Shown here: positions 53,099 to 60,717 of the stretch, in pieces
Layout of the letters: each line of letters starts with the position of its first letter
Numbering within the stretch: the stretch's first letter is position 1
Origin: Amycolatopsis sp. A133
GTDB taxonomy: Bacteria > Actinomycetota > Actinomycetes > Mycobacteriales > Pseudonocardiaceae
Length of the DNA: 64,000 nucleotides
NCBI RefSeq assembly: GCF_031082405.1
Contig: NZ_JAVHJU010000008.1
Span: 62,001-126,000 of the forward strand
Direction: 5' to 3'
Notes under the pieces: generated by a model
Told to the model about the DNA's origin: nothing
What the model saw: the letters and a program-made list of their open reading frames with translations, nothing else
The model's database searches: none
Program-made: the position numbers and the translations under genes

Positions 53099-53845
53099 AT
53101 GACTGCAGAACTGTCCGGGTCGACGGCGCTGGTGACCGGCGGGACGAGCGGGATCGGCCGGGCGACGGCGGTCGCGCTGGCCGGGCTCGGCGCGCGCGTG
53201 GTGCTGTCCGGCCGGGACGCCGGGCGCGGCGCCCAGGCCGTCGAGACCATCCGCGCGGGGGGCGGCAAGGCCGACTTCGTCGCGGCGGACCTGAAGGACG
53301 CCGCGTCGGCGCGGGCCCTCGCGGCCCGGGCGCGGGAGGTGGGCGGGCCGATCGACGTGCTGGTCAACAACGCCGGCGTGTTCCCGACCGGGCCGACTTC
53401 GGGCTTCCCGGAGGCGGACTTCGACGCCGTCTTCACGACGAACGTGAAGGTGCCGTTCTACCTCGTCGCCGAGCTGGCGCCGGAGATGGCCGCGCGCGGC
53501 CACGGCGCGATCGTGAACGTGTCCACGATCGTGGCGACGGCCGGTATGGCGGGAATGGCGCCCTACGGCGCGTCGAAGGCGGCGATCGAGCTGATGACGA
53601 AGGCCTGGGCGGCGGAGTTCGGGCCGTCGGGCGTGCGGGTCAACGCGGTCAGCCCGGGTCCGACCCGCACGGAAGGCACCGCCGCGTTCGGCGACGGCCT
53701 GGACGACCTGGCGGCGGCCGGCCCGGCCGGACGGGTGGCGGCCCCGGAGGAGATCGCGGCGGCCATCGCGTTCCTGGCCGCGGGTGACGCGAGCTTCGTC
53801 CACGGCGCGATCCTCCCGGTGGACGGCGGCCGGCTGGCCGTGTGA
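53099..53845 (+). CDS. Short-chain dehydrogenase/reductase
   Basis: A 248-residue classical SDR. Cofactor loop TGGTSGIGRA (~13-22), NNAG (~91), catalytic Ser in NVSTIV (~142) and YGASK (~155-159) are all present. It ends with the usual IAAAIAFLAAGDASFVHGAILPVDGG. The substrate is unknown. ATG at 53099 has GGAGGAG upstream. A strong terminator follows. Confidence 0.93.
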   Translation: MTAELSGSTALVTGGTSGIGRATAVALAGLGARVVLSGRDAGRGAQAVETIRAGGGKADFVAADLKDAASARALAARAREVGGPIDVLVNNAGVFPTGPTSGFPEADFDAVFTTNVKVPFYLVAELAPEMAARGHGAIVNVSTIVATAGMAGMAPYGASKAAIELMTKAWAAEFGPSGVRVNAVSPGPTRTEGTAAFGDGLDDLAAAGPAGRVAAPEEIAAAIAFLAAGDASFVHGAILPVDGGRLAV

Positions 53846-53850
53846 GCCCT

Positions 53851-53891
53851 CGCGGGACGGCGTCACCTCAGGAAGGTGACGCCGTCCCGCG
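53851..53891. terminator. Bidirectional hairpin terminator that includes the nitrilase stop codon
   Basis: A perfect 17-base stem: left arm 53851-53867 (begins CGCGGGACGG), loop TCAGGAA (53868-53874), right arm 53875-53891. It begins five bases after the SDR stop. The last codons of the opposite-strand nitrilase gene (stop 53863-53865) lie inside it. Confidence 0.85.
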
Positions 53892-54675
53892 GTCGCTCGT
53901 CGACCGTCAACGAGAAGACGTCCGGCCGCGAGTAATGCCCCGAGACGTCGAGGCTGTGCCGCGCGGCCACGATCTCCTCGAGGTCGATCTCCGCCGTGAT
54001 CAGGCCCTCCGCGTCGCGCAGCGGGCCGGCCAGCACGTCCCCGAGCGGGCCGGCGATCACGCTGCCGCCGCGGAACGGGTCGTCGCCCGAAGCCTCGTAC
54101 GGGCACGCCGAAATCACGAAACACCGGCCCTCGTCGGCGATGTGGCGCATCGACGCCTGCCAGACGTCGCGGTCGTCCGCCGTGGGCGCGCACCAGATTT
54201 CGACGCCCTTCGCGTACATCGCCGCCCGCAGCAGCGGCATGTGGTTCTCCCAGCAGATCGCCGCGCCGGCCCGGCCCGCCGCCGTCGGGACGACCGGGAG
54301 CGTGGAGCCGTCGCCGCGGCCCCAGACCAGGCGTTCCCGCGCGGTGGGCACCAGCTTGCGGTGCTTGGCGACCAGCCCGAGCCGCGGGTCGAGGAACACC
54401 ACCGTGCTGTACAGCGTCGAGCCGTCGCGCTCAATGACGCCCACCACCAGCGTCGCGCCGGTCCGGGACGCGAGCCCGGCCAGCTCGGTCACCTCGGGGC
54501 CGGGCACGGTCACCGCCGCGGCGAAGTACCGCACGAAGGGTTCCTGGCGCGGGTACCCGCCGAGGACGGCTTCGGGCAGCACGACCAGGGAAGCGCCGCG
54601 GATCTCGTCCTCGAACGCCAGGATCCTCGAGACGGGGACCCCGGTCGCGATCTGCAGCGCGGCGACGACCGTCAT
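53863..54675 (-). CDS. Nitrilase/carbon-nitrogen hydrolase
   Basis: A 270-residue enzyme of the nitrilase superfamily. The triad is visible: Glu in [11 protein letters not shown] (~35), Lys in KHRKLVPT (~107) and Cys in AICWENHMP (~142). The CWEN context fits branch 1 (true nitrilases, cyanide hydratases), although the protein is shorter than usual (~330). Its ATG overlaps the stop of the upstream DUF1295 gene by four bases. Confidence 0.9.
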   Translation of the reverse strand: MTVVAALQIATGVPVSRILAFEDEIRGASLVVLPEAVLGGYPRQEPFVRYFAAAVTVPGPEVTELAGLASRTGATLVVGVIERDGSTLYSTVVFLDPRLGLVAKHRKLVPTARERLVWGRGDGSTLPVVPTAAGRAGAAICWENHMPLLRAAMYAKGVEIWCAPTADDRDVWQASMRHIADEGRCFVISACPYEASGDDPFRGGSVIAGPLGDVLAGPLRDAEGLITAEIDLEEIVAARHSLDVSGHYSRPDVFSLTVDERPRDGVTFLR

Positions 54676-55451
54676 CCGCGGGCCGGCCAGGGGACCACCG
54701 CCGACGTCCGCCGCTGGTAGTCCGCGTACTCGGGGTACCGCGACTTGGTGATGCTCTCGGTGAACCGCGTCGAACCGGCGAACAGCAGCGTCAGCAGGAC
54801 CGCGCCCACGACCGTCCACTGCAGACCGCCGGCGACGACGCCGAACGCGGCGACCGCCCACCACTGCGCCTGCTCGAAGAAGAAGTTCGGGTGCCGCGAG
54901 TAGCGGAACAGCCCGCTCTGCAGGAACCGCGTCGGCGCGCGGCCCGCGTGCTTCTCCCGGTGGAACGCCCACTGCTGCTGGTCGGCGACCGTTTCGCCGA
55001 CGAGGAACGCGGCGAACACCACCGCGACGACGACGTCCGCCACGCCGAACTCGCCGGGGTGCTCCAGCGCGGTCAGGGCGGGGAGCGTGATCAGCAGCAG
55101 GATGGCGTTCTGGTACAGCGAGATGAAGAAGAAGTTGAACAGCTGGAACTGCCAGGGGGCCATCCGCTCGCGCAGCACCGCCCACCGGTAGTCCTCGCCG
55201 CCGGGCGCGTAGCCACCCTTGCGGGCGAAGTTGAAGGTCAGCCGGATGCCCCAGAGCGCGACCAGCGCGAACAACACGTCGAGCCGCGGGTCGGCGAACC
55301 CGGCGGCACCGGCGAAGATCCCCGCGTAGACCGCCGGCACGATCGACCAGATCCGGTCGACCCAGGAGTACTCCCTGGTCAGCACGGACACCAGCCAGGT
55401 TCCGAGCGTCACCCCGGCGAAGACGTACAGGCACACCCGCAGCGCGTCCAT
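54672..55451 (-). CDS. DUF1295 / steroid 5-alpha-reductase-like membrane protein
   Basis: A 259-residue protein with six or seven membrane segments. It carries the DUF1295 signature: [16 protein letters not shown] near the N-terminus, and [20 protein letters not shown] (~180-199) with [19 protein letters not shown] near the end. Related proteins reduce or methylate hydrophobic substrates. It heads a two-gene operon with the nitrilase. Confidence 0.9.
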   Translation of the reverse strand: MDALRVCLYVFAGVTLGTWLVSVLTREYSWVDRIWSIVPAVYAGIFAGAAGFADPRLDVLFALVALWGIRLTFNFARKGGYAPGGEDYRWAVLRERMAPWQFQLFNFFFISLYQNAILLLITLPALTALEHPGEFGVADVVVAVVFAAFLVGETVADQQQWAFHREKHAGRAPTRFLQSGLFRYSRHPNFFFEQAQWWAVAAFGVVAGGLQWTVVGAVLLTLLFAGSTRFTESITKSRYPEYADYQRRTSAVVPWPARG

Positions 55452-55481
55452 GTGCTCACTTTAGGACCTAGGATCGGCACC

Positions 55482-56693
55482 GTGCCCTACTCGTTCCTCA
55501 GTCACCTCGAGTGTTCCCGGACCGGCGACCGCCTGGACGCCGACGCCGTCCAGGGCCTCTCGCCGGCGGGCGCGCCCCTGCTCGCGCGGTACGACCTCGA
55601 CGGCATCCGCGAAGCCGTGACGCCGAAGGAGATCGCGGGGCGCGAGCCGACGCTGTGGCGCTACCACGAGGTGCTGCCCGTGCGCTCGGCCGAGCACGTC
55701 GTCAGCCTCGGCGAGGGCATGACGCCGTTGCTGCGGCTGCCGCGCTACGGCCGCGAACTGGGGCTCTCGCGGCTGTGGATGAAGGACGAAGGCCTGATCC
55801 CGACCGGCACGTTCAAGGCACGCGGGGCCGCGGTCGGCGTCTCGCGGGCGGCCGAGCTGGGCGTGCGCGGGATCGCGATGCCGACGAACGGCAACGCCGG
55901 CGCGGCCTGGGCGCTGTACGCGGCGCGCGCGGGGCTGTCGAGCCTGATCGCGATGCCGGACGACGCGCCGGCGATCACCATGCGCGAGTGCGTCACCGCC
56001 GGGGCCGAGCTGTACCGCGTGGACGGTCTCATCGGGGACGCGGGCAAGCTCGTCGCCGCGGCGGTGAAGCGGCGAGAAGGCGTCCAGGACGTCTCGACGC
56101 TGAAGGAGCCGTACCGCATCGAGGGCAAGAAGACGATGGGGTACGAGATCGCCGAGCAGTTCGGCTGGCGGCTGCCGGACGTCATCCTCTACCCCACCGG
56201 CGGCGGCGTCGGCATCATCGGCATCTACAAGGCACTGCTGGAACTGCGGGAGCTGGGCTGGGTTACCGGTCCGCTGCCGCGGCTCGTCGCCGTCCAGGCC
56301 ACCGGCTGCGCGCCGATCGTCACGGCGTTCTCCCGCGGCGAGCGGGAAAGCACGCCGTTCCCGGACGCCCGGACGATCGCCTTCGGCATCACCGTGCCCA
56401 AGGCGCTGGGCGACTTCCTCGTGCTCGACGCCGTGTACGCGACCGGAGGCACCGCGGTCGCCGTCACCGACGAAGAACTGCTTACGGCGCAACGGGAACT
56501 GGCCGAGCGTGAAGGCGCCTTCGTCTGCCCGGAGGGCGGAGCGTGCTTCGCCGCGTTGCGGCACCTTCGCACGAGCGGATGGCTCGAAGGCGACGAAGAC
56601 GTCGTCGTGCTGAACACCGGCGCCGGACTCAAGTACCCGGAGACGGTGCCCCTGGACGTTCCGCTCCTGGCGAAGACCGACGCGATTCCCTAG
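55482..56693 (+). CDS. thrC: Threonine synthase
   Basis: A 403-residue PLP enzyme converting O-phosphohomoserine to threonine. A Cys-containing N-terminal segment (SHLECSRTG) precedes the PLP fold. The Schiff-base lysine is in PTGTFKARGAAVGV (~112-117 region), the phosphate loop in PTGGGVGIIG and the substrate loop in TNGNAGAAWA. Paralogous threonine-synthase-like enzymes exist, so pathway assignment is probable rather than certain. GTG at 55482 lies seven bases after TAGGAT (55469-55474), a leaderless layout. Confidence 0.88.
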   Translation: MPYSFLSHLECSRTGDRLDADAVQGLSPAGAPLLARYDLDGIREAVTPKEIAGREPTLWRYHEVLPVRSAEHVVSLGEGMTPLLRLPRYGRELGLSRLWMKDEGLIPTGTFKARGAAVGVSRAAELGVRGIAMPTNGNAGAAWALYAARAGLSSLIAMPDDAPAITMRECVTAGAELYRVDGLIGDAGKLVAAAVKRREGVQDVSTLKEPYRIEGKKTMGYEIAEQFGWRLPDVILYPTGGGVGIIGIYKALLELRELGWVTGPLPRLVAVQATGCAPIVTAFSRGERESTPFPDARTIAFGITVPKALGDFLVLDAVYATGGTAVAVTDEELLTAQRELAEREGAFVCPEGGACFAALRHLRTSGWLEGDEDVVVLNTGAGLKYPETVPLDVPLLAKTDAIP

Positions 56694-57043
56694 AGGACCG
56701 ACCGCACCGTTCCGGGGTCGCGGGCGACGACCGCCGTGCCGTCGTCGGCCGTGATGATCGGGCGCTGGATCAGCTTCGGGTGCGCGGCCAGCGCGTCGAT
56801 CCAGCGGGACCGGTCGCCGGGGGTGCGTCCCCACGTCTTGAGGCCGAGTTCCTTCGCGACCGGCTCGGCGGTGCGCGTGATGTCCCACGGTTCGAGGCCG
56901 AGTCGCTGCAGCACGGCTTCGAGCTCCGCCGCCGTCGGCGGGTCCTCGAGGTACCGGCGCACGGTGTACTCCGCGCCCGCTTCGTCCAGCATCGACACCG
57001 CGGACCGGCACTTCGAGCAGGCCGGGTTGATCCAGATTTCCAC
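56690..57043 (-). CDS. ArsC/Spx-family protein (arsenate-reductase-like)
   Basis: A 117-residue thioredoxin-fold protein. The active site reads NPACSKCRSA (~6-15), with the ArsC-type Cys and a second Cys giving CxxC. KLIQRPII (~90-97) is the conserved helix end with Arg and cis-Pro. It could be an arsenate reductase or a Spx-like redox protein; no other ars gene is present. GTG at 57043. It overlaps the convergent threonine synthase stop by four bases. Confidence 0.87.
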   Translation of the reverse strand: MEIWINPACSKCRSAVSMLDEAGAEYTVRRYLEDPPTAAELEAVLQRLGLEPWDITRTAEPVAKELGLKTWGRTPGDRSRWIDALAAHPKLIQRPIITADDGTAVVARDPGTVRSVL

Positions 57044-57070
57044 GGGCGGCAGCCTACCGCGCTGGTTTTG

Positions 57071-57091
57071 GAGCACGTGTTCTGTTACGGT
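57071..57091 (+). promoter_or_regulatory. Candidate TetR operator and -10 box
   Basis: GAGCACGTGTTC (57071-57082) is a near-perfect palindrome between the divergent ArsC and TetR genes, followed by a -10 box TACGGT (57086-57091) six bases before the TetR ATG. Its position over the promoter suits autorepression. Confidence 0.5.
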
Positions 57092-57097
57092 CGCGCC

Positions 57098-57691
57098 ATG
57101 CCCCGCCCCCGCGTCCACGACCTCGACGCGCTGCTCGACGTCGCCGAGCGGCTCGTCGCCTCCTCGGCGGATGTGACCGTGCGTGGCCTGGCCGCGGCGG
57201 CCGGAGTCCCGAACGGAACGATCTATCACGCGTTCGGGTCGCTCAACGCCTTGCTGGCCCGGGTCTGGTTGCGCGCGGCGACGGCATTCCTGGACCTCCA
57301 GACGTCGCTCGTGGACCGGGCTCCTTCGCCGGTGGAGGCCGTCGTCGCGGCGGCGGACACGCCCGCGGAGTACGCGGCGCTGCGTCCCGACGGGGCGCGG
57401 ATGCTGCTCAAGGTCCGGGGAGACCGGCTCTTCGGGCCCGAACTGCCCGACGAGCTGGCGGAGGCCCTGCACGCGGTGGACAAGCGGCTGGTCGCGCTGC
57501 TCGTGCGGCTCGCCCGGCAGCTGTGGGACCGCGGCGACGGCCTGGCCGTCGAGGTGATCACGACGTGCGTCGTCGACCTGCCGACCGCGTTCTTCCGGCG
57601 CGACATCACCGACCCCCTGGTGCGGGACAGGCTGGCCGCCGCGGTGCGGGCCGTGCTGACCGTGCCCCCTCGAGAGAAGGACCGACCGTGA
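57098..57691 (+). CDS. TetR-family regulator
   Basis: A 197-residue regulator. The N-terminal helix-turn-helix (~8-55) reads LLDVAERLVASSADVTVRGLAAAAGVPNGTIYHAFGSLNALL. The C-terminal domain is ligand-binding. The mRNA is probably leaderless. The stop overlaps the start of the crotonase gene (GTGA), so the regulator and enzyme are co-translated. Confidence 0.93.
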   Translation: MPRPRVHDLDALLDVAERLVASSADVTVRGLAAAAGVPNGTIYHAFGSLNALLARVWLRAATAFLDLQTSLVDRAPSPVEAVVAAADTPAEYAALRPDGARMLLKVRGDRLFGPELPDELAEALHAVDKRLVALLVRLARQLWDRGDGLAVEVITTCVVDLPTAFFRRDITDPLVRDRLAAAVRAVLTVPPREKDRP

Positions 57692-58308
57692 CCGTTTCCG
57701 TACTGGACCTGGGCGACGACGAGAACCGCTTCTCGCCGGACTGGCTGCAGCGCGTTCATTCCTTTTTGGACGGTGTGGAGGGCGCCCTGGTGACCACCGG
57801 CGGCGGCAAGTTCTATTCGAACGGCCTCGACCTCGAATGGCTGACGGCCCACAGCGACCAGGCGTCCCAGTACGTCACGGACGTCCAGGAGCTGTTCGCG
57901 CGGGTGCTGACGTTGCCGGTCCCGACGGTGGCGGCGGTCAACGGCCACGCGTTCGGCGCGGGCGCGATGCTGGCGATGGCGCACGACTTCCGCGTGATGC
58001 GCGGCGATCGGGGTTATTTCTGCTTTCCGGAAGCGGACATCAACATCCCGTTCACCCCCGGGATGGCGGCGCTGATCCAGGGCAAGCTGACCCCGTCGGC
58101 GGCGATCGCGTCGATGACGACGGGACGGCGTTTCGGCGGCACGGAGGCGGCGGAGATCGGGCTGGTGGACGAGATCGCGGCCGAGGGCGAGGTGGTGAAG
58201 GTGGCGAGCGAGAAGGTGCGGGCGCTGGCGGGGAAGGACCGCGGCACGCTGGGGGCGATCAAGGCGACGATGTTCGCCCCGGCCGTGGCGGCTTTGCGGG
58301 CGGCGTAG
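57688..58308 (+). CDS. Short enoyl-CoA hydratase/isomerase (crotonase) family protein
   Basis: A 206-residue crotonase-fold protein, shorter than typical hydratases (~260). The oxyanion-hole segments are GKFYSNGLDLEW (~38-49) and NGHAFGAGAMLAMAHD (~84-99). The usual catalytic Glu positions are not clearly conserved, and length and pattern are closer to delta3-delta2 enoyl-CoA isomerases. It is co-translated with a TetR regulator and probably acts in fatty-acid breakdown. Confidence 0.88.
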   Translation: MTVSVLDLGDDENRFSPDWLQRVHSFLDGVEGALVTTGGGKFYSNGLDLEWLTAHSDQASQYVTDVQELFARVLTLPVPTVAAVNGHAFGAGAMLAMAHDFRVMRGDRGYFCFPEADINIPFTPGMAALIQGKLTPSAAIASMTTGRRFGGTEAAEIGLVDEIAAEGEVVKVASEKVRALAGKDRGTLGAIKATMFAPAVAALRAA

Positions 58309-58311
58309 GCC

Positions 58312-59589
58312 TCATCGCGGCCCGGTCACCTCGGCCAGCCGGCCGCGCAGATGCACCCGCTCCGGCTCGGTCCCCGCCAGCTCCAAAGCCTCCCGATAAG
58401 CCGCAGCCGCTTCCGCACTCCGCCCGAGCCGGCTGAGCAAGTCACCCCTCGCCGCCGGCAGCGGGCTGTACCCGCGCAGCCGCGGCTCCTCCGCCAGCGA
58501 ATCCAGCAACGCCAACCCCGCCGCCGGGCCGTCTCGCATCGCCACCGCCACCGCGCGGTTCAGCTCCACCACCGGTGACGGCGCCAGCCCGCGCAACACC
58601 TCGTACAACGCCACGATCTGCGGCCAGTCCGTGCCCGCCACGTCCGCGGCCTCGTCGTGCAGGGCCGCGATCGCCGCCTGCACGCCGTACCCCCCGGGTG
58701 GTCCGCCGGTCAGTGCGACGGGGACCAGCGCCGTCCCCTCCTCGATCATCGCGCGGTCCCAGCGGCTGCGGTCCTGGTCGTCGAGCAGCACCAGGCCGCC
58801 GTCCGGGCCCGTGCGGGCATCGCGGCGTGCGTGGATCAGCAGCATCAGCGCCAGCAGGCCCGCGACCTCCCGCTCCGCGGGCAGCAGCCGGCGCAGGATC
58901 CGCGCCAGCCGGATCGCCTCCTCCGCGAGGCCGAGCCGCTGCAGGTCCGGGCCCGAACTGGCCGCGTACCCCTCGGTGAAGATCGAGTACACCACCTGGA
59001 GCACCCCCGGCAGCCGCCCGGGCAGCTCGGCGGCGTCCGGCACCCGGAACGGGATGCGCAGCGTGCGGATCCGGTTCTTCGCGCGCACGATCCGCTTTCC
59101 CATCGTCGCGCTCGGCACCAGGAACGCCCGCGCCACCTCCGGCGTCGTCAGCCCGGCGAGGCAGCGCAACGTCAACGCCGCGCGGTCCTCGGCGGGCAGC
59201 GCCGGGTGGGCGCAGGTGAAGAACAGCTGGAGCCGCTCGTCCGGGAGCTCGTCCCCGGTGGACGGCGGGGCGGGCGCGCGCTCGGCCTCGACCTGCAGCA
59301 CGGCGAGCCGGGCCGCGTAGGCCTGGTCGCGGCGCAGCCGGTCGACGGCCTTGCGCCGCGCCGTCGTCATCAGCCAGGCACCGGGCTTCGGCGGCACGCC
59401 CTCGGCGGGCCAGTGCACCAGCGCGGCCTCGATCGCCTCCGACGTCACCTCCTCGGCCAGGTCGAGGTCGCCGAAGCGGCGGACGAGCGCGGCCAGCAGC
59501 AGCCCGCGCTCCTCCCGGAACACCGCCTCGAGGGTCAGCCGGGGACTCCCCCCGGAAGCCCCGGCCGACGCGCCCGCCCGCCCCGTCAC
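58312..59589 (-). CDS. ECF42-type RNA polymerase sigma factor with C-terminal TPR-like domain
   Basis: A 425-residue ECF sigma factor. Region 2 (~25-95) shows LDLAEEVTSEAIEAALVHWP and WLMTTARRKAVDRLRR. Region 4 (~130-180) shows DRAALTLRCLAGLTTPEVARAFLVP and KRIVRAKNRI. A long C-terminal helical-repeat extension (~190-420) marks group ECF42, which is regulated by that extension rather than an anti-sigma factor and is paired with DGPF (YCII) genes. The partner lies directly upstream, five bases away. Confidence 0.94.
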   Translation of the reverse strand: MTGRAGASAGASGGSPRLTLEAVFREERGLLLAALVRRFGDLDLAEEVTSEAIEAALVHWPAEGVPPKPGAWLMTTARRKAVDRLRRDQAYAARLAVLQVEAERAPAPPSTGDELPDERLQLFFTCAHPALPAEDRAALTLRCLAGLTTPEVARAFLVPSATMGKRIVRAKNRIRTLRIPFRVPDAAELPGRLPGVLQVVYSIFTEGYAASSGPDLQRLGLAEEAIRLARILRRLLPAEREVAGLLALMLLIHARRDARTGPDGGLVLLDDQDRSRWDRAMIEEGTALVPVALTGGPPGGYGVQAAIAALHDEAADVAGTDWPQIVALYEVLRGLAPSPVVELNRAVAVAMRDGPAAGLALLDSLAEEPRLRGYSPLPAARGDLLSRLGRSAEAAAAYREALELAGTEPERVHLRGRLAEVTGPR

Positions 59590-59594
59590 CGCCG

Positions 59595-59945
59595 TCAGCC
59601 TTCGTAGCCGGCGAGCGGCCGCACCACGATCGACCCGCCGTCGCGGGAGCCCGGGCAGCGCGCCGCCCAGTCGAGCGCGACGTCGAGGTCCGGCACGTCG
59701 ACGACGAAGTAGCCGCCGAGCACCTCCCGGGATTCGGCGAACGGGCCGTCGGTGACCAGCCGCTCGCCCGCGTCGTCCACCCGGACCGTCACGGCCGTGG
59801 TGAAGTCGGCCAGCGGGCTCCCGTAGAGGTAGACGCCCGCCTCCTGGATCTCCTTATAGAACAGCTGCCAGCCCTCCGGCGTGCAGCCGCCGATGGCCTC
59901 GCCGTCGGCGTTCAGGCTGGCGTTGATCAGCATCAGGTACTTCAC
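59595..59945 (-). CDS. DGPF/YCII-domain protein paired with the ECF42 sigma factor
   Basis: A 116-residue YCII-related protein with the TDGPFAESREVLGGYFVVD signature (~65-83). GTG at 59945 has GGAGGATCCC upstream. It is the first gene of the operon with the sigma factor and has an ECF42-like promoter. The biochemical role of DGPF proteins is unknown. Confidence 0.93.
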   Translation of the reverse strand: MKYLMLINASLNADGEAIGGCTPEGWQLFYKEIQEAGVYLYGSPLADFTTAVTVRVDDAGERLVTDGPFAESREVLGGYFVVDVPDLDVALDWAARCPGSRDGGSIVVRPLAGYEG

Positions 59946-59979
59946 GGGATCCTCCGGTGGTTCGGTTGCCGTACGCGGT

Positions 59980-60009
59980 GACTACGAACGGCTGACCGCC
60001 GCTTGGACA
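59980..60009 (-). promoter_or_regulatory. ECF42-like promoter of the first DGPF gene
   Basis: On the minus strand, TGTCCA (complement of 60004-60009) precedes CCGTTCGTAGTC (complement of 59980-59991). This resembles the published ECF42 pattern (-35 TGTCGA, -10 CGA/TC) and the promoter of the second DGPF gene at 63033-63060, with one mismatch in the -35. Confidence 0.5.
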
Positions 60010-60029
60010 CCCTCTCCGAGATTTTCTCA

Positions 60030-60070
60030 TGTCAAGAAAGTTTGACACGATGTCTAATTTCTTTTACCTT
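60030..60070 (+). promoter_or_regulatory. Promoter with overlapping palindrome for the membrane-protein/XRE/MDR operon
   Basis: TTGACA (60042-60047), 17 bases, TACCTT (60065-60070). The start point would fall at the GTG 60077, giving a leaderless mRNA. The -35 box is the right half of TGTCAA-GAAAGT-TTGACA (60030-60047), a likely operator, perhaps for the XRE protein of the same operon. Confidence 0.65.
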
Positions 60071-60076
60071 GACCAC

Positions 60077-60499
60077 GTGACCCACGAAGAGAAGAGCGCC
60101 TGGATCCTCGGGATCGCCGCGGTGGTGAGCTACGCGGTGTACCTCGTGCTGGTCCTCGGCCGGGCCGGCGGGCGACCGCCGGCCGAAGTCCCCTACGTCG
60201 CGACGCTGCTCTGGACGGTCGGCGCGTCCATCGTCGCGACGATCGTGCTGAACATCCTCGTCGCGGCGGTGTCGAAGGACGGCGCGAAAGACCAGCGCGA
60301 CCGCGAGATCGGGCGCTTCGGCGAGTACGTCGGCCACTCGTTCGTCGTCATCGGCGCCGTGGCGGCGCTGCTGCTGTCGCTGGCCGAGGCGCCGCACTTC
60401 TGGATCGCCAACACCGTCTACCTGGCCTTCACGCTCTCGGCGATCCTCGGGTCGATGGCCCGGATCTTCGCCTACCGGCGGGGTTTCCAGCCGTGGTGA
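60077..60499 (+). CDS. Four-helix membrane protein of an XRE-linked cassette
   Basis: A 140-residue protein with four hydrophobic segments (~9-28, 42-64, 91-109, 113-130). The third and fourth are joined by the short loop SLAEAPHFWIAN; a charged loop KDGAKDQRDREIGRFGEYVGH joins the second and third. Small membrane proteins like this commonly precede a tiny XRE regulator of the YozG type; function unknown. GTG at 60077 is chosen from the promoter position. Its stop overlaps the XRE start (GTGA). Confidence 0.82.
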   Translation: MTHEEKSAWILGIAAVVSYAVYLVLVLGRAGGRPPAEVPYVATLLWTVGASIVATIVLNILVAAVSKDGAKDQRDREIGRFGEYVGHSFVVIGAVAALLLSLAEAPHFWIANTVYLAFTLSAILGSMARIFAYRRGFQPW

Positions 60500-60717
60500 A
60501 ACCGACCCGCGTCACCAATTCGCTCCGCGCCCTCCGGTTCGCGCACGGCCGGCTGACCCAGGCCGACCTCGCCGCCCGGATCGGCGTCACCCGCCAGACC
60601 GTCATCGCCATCGAGCAGGGCCGGTACTCGCCTTCGCTGGAAATGGCGTTCCAGATCGCGCACGTGTTCGGGGTGCCGCTCGAAGACGTGTTCCACTACC
60701 CGGAGGAGTCCTCGTGA
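60496..60717 (+). CDS. Small XRE-family (YozG-like) regulator
   Basis: A 73-residue protein that is little more than a helix-turn-helix: LTQADLAARIGVTRQTVIAIEQGRYSPSLEMAFQIAHVFGVPLEDVF. It sits between the membrane protein and dehydrogenase genes with four-base overlaps (GTGA) on both sides, so all three are co-translated. A GTG one codon upstream is an alternative start. It probably binds the TGTCAA/TTGACA palindrome of its own operon. Confidence 0.9.
   Translation: MKPTRVTNSLRALRFAHGRLTQADLAARIGVTRQTVIAIEQGRYSPSLEMAFQIAHVFGVPLEDVFHYPEESS

Noticed and set aside
56690..57043. Arsenic resistance operon
   Set aside because: Only a single ArsC-like gene is present, with no arsR, arsB or acr3, and its active site has a CxxC pair that also suits other redox roles.
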